A stretch of DNA of 64,000 nt from Nitrospirillum viridazoti CBAmc (GTDB lineage: Bacteria > Pseudomonadota > Alphaproteobacteria > Azospirillales > Azospirillaceae), in the NCBI RefSeq assembly GCF_000730165.1, contig NZ_CP022112.1, positions 1,342,001-1,406,000 of the forward strand, written 5' to 3'. The notes beneath the pieces are model-generated. The model saw only the letters and a list, made by a program, of their open reading frames with translations, had not been told where the DNA came from and made no database searches. Of this stretch, positions 10,107 to 17,824 are shown in pieces. Made by a program: the position numbers and the translations under genes. Position 1 is the stretch's first letter. Every line of letters starts with the position of its first letter.

Positions 10107-11201
10107 TCAGGGCGACGGGGCGGCGACGGCACGGCCGCCGGGCACGGAGGCGGCCCCGCCGCCCTTCAGCAAGGCCTCATAGGCCGCGACGTAGTTGCGC
10201 GCCATGGCCGCGACGGAAAAGCGCCGCTCGAACACCTCGCGGATGCGGGCGCGGTCCAGGGCGCGCACCTTTTCCACCGCATCCACGGCATCGGCGATGG
10301 TGTCGACGACGAAACCGGTCACACCCTGGTCGATGATCTCGGGCATGGCGCCGTTGTTCCAGGCGATGACGGGCGTGCCGCAGGCGAAGGCCTCGATCAC
10401 CACCAGGCCGAAGGGTTCCGGCCAGTCGATGGGCATCAGCAGGGCGGCGGCGTCGCCCAGGAAACCGGGTTTACCGGCGTCGTCGATCTCACCCACGTGC
10501 TGAATGACGCGGCCATCGATGCGCGGTTCGACGTGTTCCTTGAAATAGGGACCGTCATCGTCCCCCACCTTGGCCGCCATCTTCAGCGACAGACCGGACT
10601 TCTCCGCGATCTCGATGGCGCGGTCCGGCCGCTTGTCGCGGGAAAAGCGGCCCAGAAAGGCCAGGTAATTGCCGGTGCCGCCCGGCCGGTCCGCCGGCGG
10701 GCGGTACAGGTCCAGCGGCAGGCCGTGATAGACGGTGGCCAGCCAGTTGGCATCCGCCAGGGGCCGCCGCTGGCGATCCGAGATGGAAATCATGGGGTAG
10801 CGCGGCCAAAGCCCGTAGGACGGCGCCAGGTCGACATAGTCCAGGCGGCCGTGCGGCGTGGTCACCGTGCGCTGCGCGCATTCCTTGAAGAAGGGAAAGT
10901 GCATGAAGTGGCTGAGATGGAAATGCAGCACATCGAACTCATCCGCGCGGGCCCGCACCTGTTCCAGCATGGCCAGGTGGGCCACCACCGGCGATTTCAA
11001 CGGCGCATCATCCAGCCACAGGGCCTTGGGCCGCATGGGCACCAGCCTGGCCTTGGTCTGGGAGGCCCCGCTGGCGAACAGGGTCACATCATGGCCCAGG
11101 TCCACCAACTCATCCGTGAGATAAGATATAACCCTTTCAGTACCACCATAGTATGTGGGCGGCACCGTCTCATACAGCGGGGCGATTTGCGCAATCTTCA
11201 T
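10107..11201 (-). CDS. Family 4 glycosyltransferase
   Basis: 364 residues with a GT-B fold. The N-terminal domain contains IAQIAPLYETVPPTYYGGTE with the acceptor-side glycine-rich loop, and the C-terminal domain has the nucleotide-sugar motif EPFGLVVIEAFACGTPVIA, with the two acidic residues typical of retaining GT4 enzymes, plus FLGRFSRDK. Cytoplasmic; donor and acceptor unknown. The ATG at 11199-11201 was chosen over in-frame upstream starts because the family usually begins MKIAxxxP and GGGA lies about ten bases before it. It precedes the debranching-type glucosidase by only a few bases; the pair is often found beside trehalose genes in alphaproteobacteria. Confidence 0.9.
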   Translation of the reverse strand: MKIAQIAPLYETVPPTYYGGTERVISYLTDELVDLGHDVTLFASGASQTKARLVPMRPKALWLDDAPLKSPVVAHLAMLEQVRARADEFDVLHFHLSHFMHFPFFKECAQRTVTTPHGRLDYVDLAPSYGLWPRYPMISISDRQRRPLADANWLATVYHGLPLDLYRPPADRPGGTGNYLAFLGRFSRDKRPDRAIEIAEKSGLSLKMAAKVGDDDGPYFKEHVEPRIDGRVIQHVGEIDDAGKPGFLGDAAALLMPIDWPEPFGLVVIEAFACGTPVIAWNNGAMPEIIDQGVTGFVVDTIADAVDAVEKVRALDRARIREVFERRFSVAAMARNYVAAYEALLKGGGAASVPGGRAVAAPSP

Positions 11202-11408
11202 CGACGGTAATTCCCTAAATCGATGATGGAAATTGGCGCACACACCCATGAGTATTGGATGCGCCGCCAAAGGGACCGGCGCAACCGTATCATCGGTTGG
11301 TGGTAGCAACCATAATTCTTAATGAATAGGGCATGGGGGCGAGGCCGGCGCCCGAATTTGCCGCGCCGCCGCAATCCGGGCCTTTCGGCCTAGACCTGTT
11401 GCCGGGCG

Positions 11409-11903
11409 TCAGGCGGCGGGCTTGGCCTTGGGCGCATAGCGCTGGCGCTGGGCCTCATCGGCGCCGGGGCCGGCCGCTAGGCGGAAGTCGCGGCTGGTGG
11501 CAGGCTTGCCGCTCACCCGGTCCACCAGCACCAGGTCGGCAGGCTGGCCCGTCTGGGTGTCAACCAGTTGCACGGTCGGCCCCTCGGGCGCGAAGTGGCG
11601 GTTGCCCCAGGCCAGCAGGGCCAGCATGACCTCGCGGAAATCGCGGCCCCGCTCGGTCAGCACGTACTCGTATCGGGGCGGTCGTTCGCTGTACTGCCGT
11701 TTTTCCATCAACCCGGCCTCGACCAGGGCGGTCAGGCGGCGGGTCAGCATGTTGGGGGCGATATCCAGGCTCTTCTGGAACTGGTCGAAACGCGTCATGC
11801 CGTGAAAGGCGTCGCGCAGGATCAGGATGCTCCACCACTCCCCCACCCGTTCCAGGCTGCGGGCGATGGGGCAGGTCAGGTCCTCGAAACTTTTACGCTG
11901 CAT
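11409..11903 (-). CDS. HxlR-family winged-helix transcriptional regulator
   Basis: 164 residues. The hallmark CPIARSLERVGEWWSILILRD near the N-terminus, with the redox- or ligand-sensing cysteine, is followed by the winged helix (RFDQFQKSLDIAPNMLTRRL) and wing (YSERPPRYEYVLTERG). A C-terminal extension of about 50 residues (EGPTVQLVDTQTGQP...) is common in a subset of HxlR proteins. ATG at 11901-11903, with a GTG three codons earlier as alternative. It stands alone between a divergent-free gap of about 200 bp and the acyltransferase operon, so no target is obvious from context. Confidence 0.9.
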   Translation of the reverse strand: MQRKSFEDLTCPIARSLERVGEWWSILILRDAFHGMTRFDQFQKSLDIAPNMLTRRLTALVEAGLMEKRQYSERPPRYEYVLTERGRDFREVMLALLAWGNRHFAPEGPTVQLVDTQTGQPADLVLVDRVSGKPATSRDFRLAAGPGADEAQRQRYAPKAKPAA

Positions 11904-12007
11904 ATCGGTCACACCAGGGGTGGCGGATCACGCGTCCGCGACTTTCATGGTGCAAGTGTAGGGCCGCCGCAGTGGACTGCGCAAGGGATTACAGGGTGTG
12001 AGGCGCC

Positions 12008-12349
12008 CTAGAACCGCAAGCCCTGGAACCAGCGGAACAGGGCCTGCAGGCCAGTATACAGGCGCCCGGCGCCGATGGCGTCCATCCAATCCTGCCAGGC
12101 CTGCACCCAGCCGGACAGCCGGTCGGTGACCGGGTTGATGGGCAGGCCGTTGACCCAGTCGGCCAGCGGACGGGCGCCCAGCACCAACGCCACCAGGGTG
12201 GCCGCCGCCAGCGACAAGGCCACGGACCGCAGGCGGGAGGGGGCCGCCCCCTCGATCACCTCGACCGGGTTGTAGCGGGGGCGCACCGGCGGGGGCACGG
12301 GTGTGGCCTCGGCGGGGGCTGACAGGCGGCGGGTCGGGATGGCGTTCAT
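12008..12349 (-). CDS. Small single-pass membrane protein of the MBOAT operon
   Basis: 113 residues, no family recognised. The N-terminal 40 residues are proline-rich and basic, one membrane helix lies at about 43-60 (VALSLAAATLVALVLGA), and the rest is a tryptophan-rich amphipathic tail (WVQAWQDWMDAI, LFRWFQGL). It starts 12 bp after the acyltransferase stop, with GGGG/GAGAC upstream, as the last gene of the operon. A structural or docking partner for the membrane O-acyltransferase is a reasonable inference, nothing more. Confidence 0.65.
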   Translation of the reverse strand: MNAIPTRRLSAPAEATPVPPPVRPRYNPVEVIEGAAPSRLRSVALSLAAATLVALVLGARPLADWVNGLPINPVTDRLSGWVQAWQDWMDAIGAGRLYTGLQALFRWFQGLRF

Positions 12350-12361
12350 GTCTCGGCCCCG

Positions 12362-13795
12362 TCAGAACTGGAAATAGATGAAGGGGGCGACGCCCTCGGG
12401 CGCGCAGGCCTGGATCAGCACCACGGCCAGACCCACGGCAGCACCCATGGCCGGAAGCGGCAAGCGGCGCACCCCGTCCTCGATGCGCGCCAGCCGGTCG
12501 GCGGGCAGGAATTGGCTGGCCAGGGTGCCGGCGATCAGCAGCAGGGTCAGGGGCGTCGCGGCGGTGGGCAGTACCTGCCAGCGGCCAAAGCCCGCCAGGA
12601 AATGGCCGGCCACCTCCAGCGTGGGCGAGCGGAAGAAGATCCAGGTGAAGCAGACGAAGTGGAAGGTGGCGACGATGGCCAGGGTCCGCCGCCAGCCGCG
12701 CAGGGGCGGCGCCTCCCACTCCCCGATGGTGATGGCGCGCAGGCGGTTCACCAGATGCTCCACCACCAGCATGCCGCCGTGCAGCGCCCCCCAGATGACA
12801 AAGGTCCAGTTGGCGCCGTGCCACAGGCCGCCCAGCAGCATGGTGATCATCAGGTTGCGGCAGTGCTTCCACGTGCCGCCCCGGTTGCCGCCCAGGGGGA
12901 TGTAGAGATAGTCGCGCAGCCACGACGACAGCGAGATGTGCCAGCGCCGCCAGAATTCCCGCAGGGAGCCCGACCGGTAGGGCTGGTCGAAGTTCTGCGG
13001 GAAGCGGAAGCCCAGCAGGGCCGCCAAGCCGATGGCGATGTCGGTGTAGGCGCTGAAGTCGCAATAGATCTGCATGGCGTAGCCGTATGTGGCCAGCAGC
13101 AGATCCAGGGCGCCGTAACGGTCCGGATCCATGAACACGGCATCGACCAGGTCGGTCGCCAGGTAGTTGGCCACCACCACCTTCTTGAACAGCCCGCCCA
13201 TGATCAGCAGGTAGGCGCGGGTGGCGCGAATGTCGTCCGGATCCGGCCGCTCCCCGATCTGGGGCAGGAAGTGGCTGGCGCGGACGATGGGCCCCGCCAC
13301 CAGCTGCGGGAAGAAGGAGATGTAGAGCACCAGGTGCATCAGGCTGGCCGGCCGGCGCAGCGTGCCGCGGTAGAGGTCCACCAGGTAGGAGATGCCGTGG
13401 AAGGTGAAGAAGGAGATGCCGACGGGCACCACCATGTCCAGGAAGCCCAGCCGCACCGGCAGGCCCAGTAGGGTGGCGGTGTCGTTCACCGCGTGGCTGG
13501 TGAAGTCGGCGTACTTGAAGAAGGCCAGCACGCCCAGGTTCACGGCCACGGCCAGGGACACCGCCAGCGTGCGCCGGGCCGGGGTGTCCTGGCGCACGAT
13601 GGCGTGGCCGGCCAGATAGTTGAACAGCGTGCTGCCGCCCAGCAGGAAAAGATAGCGCCAATCCCACCAGCCGTAGAACACGTAGCTGGCGGCCGACAGG
13701 AAGGCGATGCGCCCCTGCGGGAAGCGCACCAGTGCCCAGGCAACGGCGAAGACGATCAGGAAGAACAGGCCGAAGTTCAGCGTGGGGAACAGCAT
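12362..13795 (-). CDS. MBOAT-family membrane O-acyltransferase (AlgI/DltB-like)
   Basis: 477 residues with about ten membrane helices. The family landmarks are present: NYLAGHAIV, FFKYADF, VPVGISFFTFHGISYLVDLYRG, FSAYTDIAIGLA, FWRRWHISLSSWLRDYLYIPLGGNR and the catalytic-histidine region LLGGLWHGANWTFVIWG. AlgI-type proteins move acyl groups across the inner membrane onto secreted polysaccharides such as alginate or cellulose. ATG at 13793-13795 with GAGGGA upstream; the start matches the usual MLFPT/MVFSS family N-terminus. Sits ten bases behind an SGNH-hydrolase lipoprotein, the classic partner type in O-acetylation systems. Which polymer is modified is not visible. Confidence 0.92.
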   Translation of the reverse strand: MLFPTLNFGLFFLIVFAVAWALVRFPQGRIAFLSAASYVFYGWWDWRYLFLLGGSTLFNYLAGHAIVRQDTPARRTLAVSLAVAVNLGVLAFFKYADFTSHAVNDTATLLGLPVRLGFLDMVVPVGISFFTFHGISYLVDLYRGTLRRPASLMHLVLYISFFPQLVAGPIVRASHFLPQIGERPDPDDIRATRAYLLIMGGLFKKVVVANYLATDLVDAVFMDPDRYGALDLLLATYGYAMQIYCDFSAYTDIAIGLAALLGFRFPQNFDQPYRSGSLREFWRRWHISLSSWLRDYLYIPLGGNRGGTWKHCRNLMITMLLGGLWHGANWTFVIWGALHGGMLVVEHLVNRLRAITIGEWEAPPLRGWRRTLAIVATFHFVCFTWIFFRSPTLEVAGHFLAGFGRWQVLPTAATPLTLLLIAGTLASQFLPADRLARIEDGVRRLPLPAMGAAVGLAVVLIQACAPEGVAPFIYFQF

Positions 13796-13805
13796 GGGGG
13801 TTCCC

Positions 13806-15206
13806 TCACCGGCCGGCCAAGGCAGCGGCGGCCGTATCGGGGCGCCCGGCCACCACCGGGCGGGGCGGCACGGCCCCGGGCTGGACATAGCCCTGGTACT
13901 GGTCCATCAGCCAGGCGAAGAAGGCGTTGGCCGTCAGGGTGTAGCCTTCCGGCGTCAGGTGCACATGGTCGGCCCGGGCCAGGGGCACGGCCTGGCGCAC
14001 CCAGCGGTCCATGCCGCAGGCTCCCGGCATCAGTTGCGCCCAATCCCAGAACACATAGTCGCCGGACTTGGCGCCCTGGGCCTGCAGGGCCCGCACCCGG
14101 CCCAGCATGGTGGGCGTGTACCAGGCGCATTTCCCCAGGGGCGGCGGGGTATCCTGGCAGGGGAAGACGGCATCCTTGTCCGCCACCTTCTTGCAGGCGG
14201 CGGATTCCGCCTGGCCATCCAGGGGGCCCAGGACGACCACGGCCACCGGCCCGGCGTTCAGCCGGCGCAGGGCCGCCTTGAAACGCTCCTGATAAGCGGA
14301 CAGGTCCAGGTCGCGGTCGAAGCCTTCGTTGGTGCCATAGGCCAAGATGACCAGGTCCGGCTTGCGCCTGGCCAGTTCCAGCGCGACCGTCTCAGGGTTC
14401 CAGCGGTCCATCGTGGTCAGCCGGGCGCCCACCACACCGGCACTGTCGAACACCACACCCGGCTTGGCCCGGTCCAGCGACCAGCCGGCGATGTCCACCG
14501 GCCGGCCATCGGCCGCAACCAGCTTCAGCTGCTGCGCCTGGCCGGCGGTGGGCAGGCTGATACAGTCGGCCTGGCCGGCGGGACCTTGGGTGGAGATCTG
14601 CTTCACCACCCGGTCGTCGATCAGCACCAGCAGATCACCGCCGCCGGGCTGCCGCACCACGGTGACGCCGGCGATGTCGAAGCCCAAGCCGTCCTTGGGT
14701 GTGACGGCGATGGCCGCCCCGCGCGCGCGGCTGCGAGCGATGAAACCGGTCATGCCCCAGCCCGGCGACGGGGTGTCGCTGAGGCTGTTGAAATACTGCC
14801 ACTTGCCTTCCTGGGTCACCGCCACGTCGGCGCGGCGCGATCCGATGTAGGGCTTGCCCGCCGGCATGTAACCCGGTCCGGCGGAGCCGAAGCGTTCTTG
14901 CAGGGCGTCGCGCAGGCGGGTGGTGAAGACGCCGCCGGCGGTGTGGCTGTCGCCCAGTTGCAGGATATCGACCGTGCCGCCATGCCCAGCCTCGATGGCT
15001 GCCAGCCGCTGGAACAGCCGTTCAAAGCCCGGATTGCCGTCGTACGGCGAGGGTACGCGGGCCGGCGGCGCCAGCGGCAGGGTTCCGGTAGCGGCCACCT
15101 GGGTGGCCCCCTTCGGCAGGGGGGAGGCGGAATGGCCAGCGGGGGTGCCACTGCAGGCCGCCAGGGCGGCCAGCATCAGGCTGAGGGACGCAAGACGGCG
15201 GCGCAT
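13806..15206 (-). CDS. SGNH/GDSL-type lipoprotein, probable polysaccharide acyl transfer or esterase component
   Basis: 466 residues. Lipoprotein signal: MRRRLASLSLMLAALAACSG with the lipobox cysteine at about residue 18. Mature protein holds SGNH blocks: LQLGDSHTAGG with the nucleophile serine (about residue 86), a carbohydrate-binding-like beta domain inserted between about 130 and 265, LAYGTNEGF (block III) and DHVHLTPEGY (block V, catalytic Asp/His). The GDSH variant with an inserted module recalls AlgJ/AlgX/WssI-like enzymes that complete acetyl transfer in the periplasm. Ten bases upstream of the MBOAT start. Transferase versus deacetylase cannot be settled. Confidence 0.85.
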   Translation of the reverse strand: MRRRLASLSLMLAALAACSGTPAGHSASPLPKGATQVAATGTLPLAPPARVPSPYDGNPGFERLFQRLAAIEAGHGGTVDILQLGDSHTAGGVFTTRLRDALQERFGSAGPGYMPAGKPYIGSRRADVAVTQEGKWQYFNSLSDTPSPGWGMTGFIARSRARGAAIAVTPKDGLGFDIAGVTVVRQPGGGDLLVLIDDRVVKQISTQGPAGQADCISLPTAGQAQQLKLVAADGRPVDIAGWSLDRAKPGVVFDSAGVVGARLTTMDRWNPETVALELARRKPDLVILAYGTNEGFDRDLDLSAYQERFKAALRRLNAGPVAVVVLGPLDGQAESAACKKVADKDAVFPCQDTPPPLGKCAWYTPTMLGRVRALQAQGAKSGDYVFWDWAQLMPGACGMDRWVRQAVPLARADHVHLTPEGYTLTANAFFAWLMDQYQGYVQPGAVPPRPVVAGRPDTAAAALAGR

Positions 15207-15211
15207 GGAGG

Positions 15212-16234
15212 TCAGAGCTGCCGCGCCGGGGTGGCCATGAGCGCCCGGCCGCGGGAGCCGATGGACGAGCCGGCCGCGGCGCCCGTGGCGGCACCGGGCT
15301 GCTGGCTGATGGGCGGGCTGGCCGGCAAGTCGGCGGGCATGGGCTTGGCGATGGGGGCGTCGGAAGGGGTGGAGGTGGTGACGGCCGCCGGCGTGACCGC
15401 CGGAACGGGGGCCGGGGCGGGGGAAGCAGCCGGCGCCATCGGGGCGGGGGCGGGCGGGGCGGCGGACGCGGCCTTGACCGCCGGCTTGGCCGCTGGCGCC
15501 CCGGCCAACTGCAGCCGGGTCAGCACTTTGCCCGCCACCAGCTGGTAGCCAAAGCCGGTAAAGTGGATGCCGTCGTCGGACCGCAGTTGCTGACTTTTCT
15601 GGCGGCTGTCGTCGATGCGCGCCATGAAGTTGCCGTCGGCGTCCAGATAATCCTGGTACAGCGGCAGGAACACGGCGCCGTACTTGCCGGCTTCGGTTTC
15701 ATAAAGGCCGGTCATGAATTTGGCGTCGTCGTTCGTTTCCGGCTTGCGCATGACGGGCAGGCCCACCCACACCGTCGTGACATGGTGTTCCTTCAGCGTC
15801 TGCAGCAGCCAGTCGATGCGCTGCGTGTAGACGTTGGTCCAGCCCGGCGACTTGAAGAGGTAACCCTTGCGGTTCTCGTCCCGCACGCCCTGCATGTCGT
15901 TGGCGCCGAACATGATGACGGCGTAGCCGCCCTCCCCCGCCTCATCGATCTGGCGGGCGGTTTCCGCTTGCCAGCTGGCATAATCGGGCCGGGTCAGGCC
16001 GGCGCCCAGCTGGGAATGGCGAACCAGCCGTGTCTGCGGCTGGGATTTCAGCCGTTCGTACAGCCCACTCCACACCCCATCGGCCAAGGAATCGCCATAG
16101 ACGGAAATCGTGACGCCAGCGGGGGTGGCGGGCGGTTGGGGGACCGCTGCGGGCGGGGCCACCGGCTCGGCGCGGGCGATGGCTGCGGACAAACCGAAAA
16201 ATGCACTAAAAACAATAACGAACCGGCGGTTCAT
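15212..16234 (-). CDS. Exported SGNH hydrolase, DUF459-like
   Basis: 340 residues. A cleavable signal peptide (MNRRFVIVFSAFFGLSAAIARA) precedes the SGNH domain: VYGDSLADG (nucleophile Ser), VIMFGANDMQG (block III) and DGIHFTGFGYQ (block V). The last 100 residues are alanine/proline-rich low complexity. DUF459-type proteins are periplasmic and often sit with MBOAT acyltransferases. ATG at 16232-16234 with AGGGG eleven bases upstream. First gene of the four-gene operon 16234 to 12008, five bases ahead of the second SGNH gene. Confidence 0.87.
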   Translation of the reverse strand: MNRRFVIVFSAFFGLSAAIARAEPVAPPAAVPQPPATPAGVTISVYGDSLADGVWSGLYERLKSQPQTRLVRHSQLGAGLTRPDYASWQAETARQIDEAGEGGYAVIMFGANDMQGVRDENRKGYLFKSPGWTNVYTQRIDWLLQTLKEHHVTTVWVGLPVMRKPETNDDAKFMTGLYETEAGKYGAVFLPLYQDYLDADGNFMARIDDSRQKSQQLRSDDGIHFTGFGYQLVAGKVLTRLQLAGAPAAKPAVKAASAAPPAPAPMAPAASPAPAPVPAVTPAAVTTSTPSDAPIAKPMPADLPASPPISQQPGAATGAAAGSSIGSRGRALMATPARQL

Positions 16235-16371
16235 CGAGGGCCCCTGACTGCCGAACCTAATGAATCCCATGAGGGTGGTGCGGACGGCGTCAATACAGCC
16301 GTCCGCATCGTCATACCGGGAGTCCCGGCGCCTGTCACGCGCCGGCTGGGGATAGCTCCAACGCCTATGGA

Positions 16372-16821
16372 TCAAGCCGTCAGGAACAGGGCCTGTTCCT
16401 TCTGTCGGCGGGCGGCGAGCCCCGGCAGCGTGACCAGCTGGCCGTTCACCGTCGCCTTGTCCCAGACCAGGAACTGTTCGGCGGCGCCAGCGTAATCGCC
16501 CTGGTTCAACAGACGCAGCAGCGTGGACTGGGTCAGGGCACCGACACCCAGGTTGAACGCGAAATCCGTCAGCGCGGCGTATTGGTTGTCGGTCAGCGGC
16601 ACCGTCACCGCCTTGCTCACCCCATTGCCGGCGGTGGCCAAATCCTGGGCCAGCAGGTCCTGGGCCTGATCCTCGGTGATGGTCATGTCCGGCGTGACGT
16701 CGGGCCCGGTATGGCCATACCCGATGGTCAGGCGGCCGGCTGGGCAACGATAGGCGGTCAGTCGCAGTCCCTCGGACTGTTCGGTCAAGGCGATACCCGC
16801 GGCATTCACGGTCCTGGTCAT
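16372..16821 (-). CDS. GH24 phage-type lysozyme (endolysin)
   Basis: 149 residues, the normal length for a T4/P21-type lysozyme. The catalytic signature E-x8-(D/C)-x5-T is E17, C26 and T32 in SEGLRLTAYRCPAGRLTIGYG; cysteine replaces the usual aspartate, a substitution also seen in other GH24 endolysins. It hydrolyses the MurNAc-GlcNAc bond of peptidoglycan. No signal peptide, holin or spanin gene is next to it and no other phage genes are in the window, so it is a stand-alone domesticated or moved gene. ATG at 16819-16821 has GGGGA nine bases upstream; a GTG six bases earlier is the alternative. Confidence 0.88.
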   Translation of the reverse strand: MTRTVNAAGIALTEQSEGLRLTAYRCPAGRLTIGYGHTGPDVTPDMTITEDQAQDLLAQDLATAGNGVSKAVTVPLTDNQYAALTDFAFNLGVGALTQSTLLRLLNQGDYAGAAEQFLVWDKATVNGQLVTLPGLAARRQKEQALFLTA

Positions 16822-17084
16822 TCCCACTCATCCCCGCATCAAGAAGCACAATTCAGGCTTGCCCTTATAGCCCCACCTTACACGTCACCCCACCGGAAAG
16901 CCGAGCCTTGGGGCGTCAATTTGCCTAAACGGTTGCAAATCTCCGCCTTTAGACCGCCATCCTTTGGGCACATTGGGGGGAGAGTATCGGTATCGTATTA
17001 TCAGTCCCTTAAGGTCCCCACCGCCCCATCCGGCGCGGGCGGGTTACCCTGTAAGAACCAGCCTTCACAGAAAGGGCTCACACC

Positions 17085-17810
17085 ATGTTCCGTCTGCGCC
17101 TGCCCCGCCTTCATCGCACCCCTGGGGGGCGCGCACGTTTGGCGGCGGCCATGTTCACCGCCCTGGTGGCCTTGCCCGTCGCGGCCAAGGCGGAATATGC
17201 CTACACCGCCAGCGGCACCATCCTGCGCGCCGGTCCGGGCGGCGGTTACCCGGCCATCGCCAGCCTGCCGCCCGGGGTATCGCTGAACGTCTATGGCTGC
17301 CTGGCCGGCTGGTCGTGGTGCGACGTGGATTTCCAGGGCTATCGCGGCTGGCTTTACGGCGGCAGCCTGATGTACCCCTACCAGGGCCAGCGGGTGTACC
17401 TGCCCCAGTATGGCGGCGTGATCGGCCTGCCCATCATCACCTTCTCGTTCAACGACTACTGGGGCCGCTACTATCGTGACCGGCCGTGGTTCGCGGACCG
17501 GCACCGGTGGGAGCGCTTGCCCCCGCCCCGGCCCATCTACCACCCCGGCCACGACTTCCGCCCCGGTCCGGGCCCAGGCCGGCCCGGCTGGGATCGGTGG
17601 GATCATCATGACTACCGTCCGGGCCCCGGACCCGGCCGGCCCGGCCCCGGACCCGGCGACCATCACGACGGCCCCGGCCCTGGCCGCCCCGGTCCCGGTC
17701 CTGGCGGTGATCATCATGGCGGTCCGGGGGGCGGCCCCGGCGGCGGTCCCGGGGGCGACCATCACGGCGGCGACCACCGGGGCGACGGGGACCACGGCCC
17801 CCATCGTTGA
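17085..17810 (+). CDS. Exported SH3-domain protein with Pro/Gly/His-rich tail
   Basis: 241 residues. A signal peptide ends near AAKA (residue 35), followed by a bacterial SH3 domain (about 38-95: ASGTILRAGPGGGYP, GWSWCDVDFQGYRGWLYG) of the SH3_3 kind that binds cell-wall material. A middle segment rich in Tyr/Trp/Arg (LPIITFSFNDYWGRYYRDRP) is typical of the DUF1236/SH3 exported proteins of alphaproteobacteria. From residue about 150 the tail is PGPGPGRPG repeats mixed with DHH clusters. AGAAAGG lies upstream of the ATG. Probably envelope-associated; the His/Asp clusters suggest but do not prove metal binding. Confidence 0.85.
   Translation: MFRLRLPRLHRTPGGRARLAAAMFTALVALPVAAKAEYAYTASGTILRAGPGGGYPAIASLPPGVSLNVYGCLAGWSWCDVDFQGYRGWLYGGSLMYPYQGQRVYLPQYGGVIGLPIITFSFNDYWGRYYRDRPWFADRHRWERLPPPRPIYHPGHDFRPGPGPGRPGWDRWDHHDYRPGPGPGRPGPGPGDHHDGPGPGRPGPGPGGDHHGGPGGGPGGGPGGDHHGGDHRGDGDHGPHR
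17560..17808 (+). repeat. Pro-Gly/His coding repeat in the SH3 protein
   Basis: Degenerate tandem GC-rich repeats encode PGPGPGRPG units four times and DHH or DHHGG units five times. Period is irregular. This is a low-complexity coding tail, likely prone to length change by slippage. Confidence 0.75.
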
Positions 17811-17824
17811 CGGTCCGACCAGCC

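Noticed and set aside
8349-11210. Long plus-strand open frame of about 950 codons opposite the glucosidase and GT4 genes
   Set aside because: Repetitive Gly/Gln/His/Ala-rich translation typical of the antisense of GC-rich genes; both minus-strand genes have clear family motifs.
11282-11311. Alternating CAACCG, CGGTTG and CAACC arms upstream of GT4, able to form mutually exclusive hairpins
   Set aside because: Arms are only five or six bases and there is no coding leader or T-run to suggest attenuation.
16325-16345. CCGGCGC/GCGCCGG hairpin after the lysozyme gene
   Set aside because: No T-run follows it on the relevant strand and GC-rich stems of this size are common by chance here.
16372-17810. 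Possible prophage remnant around the lysozyme
   Set aside because: Only one phage-like gene is present; neighbours are ordinary chromosomal genes and no attachment-site repeats were seen.
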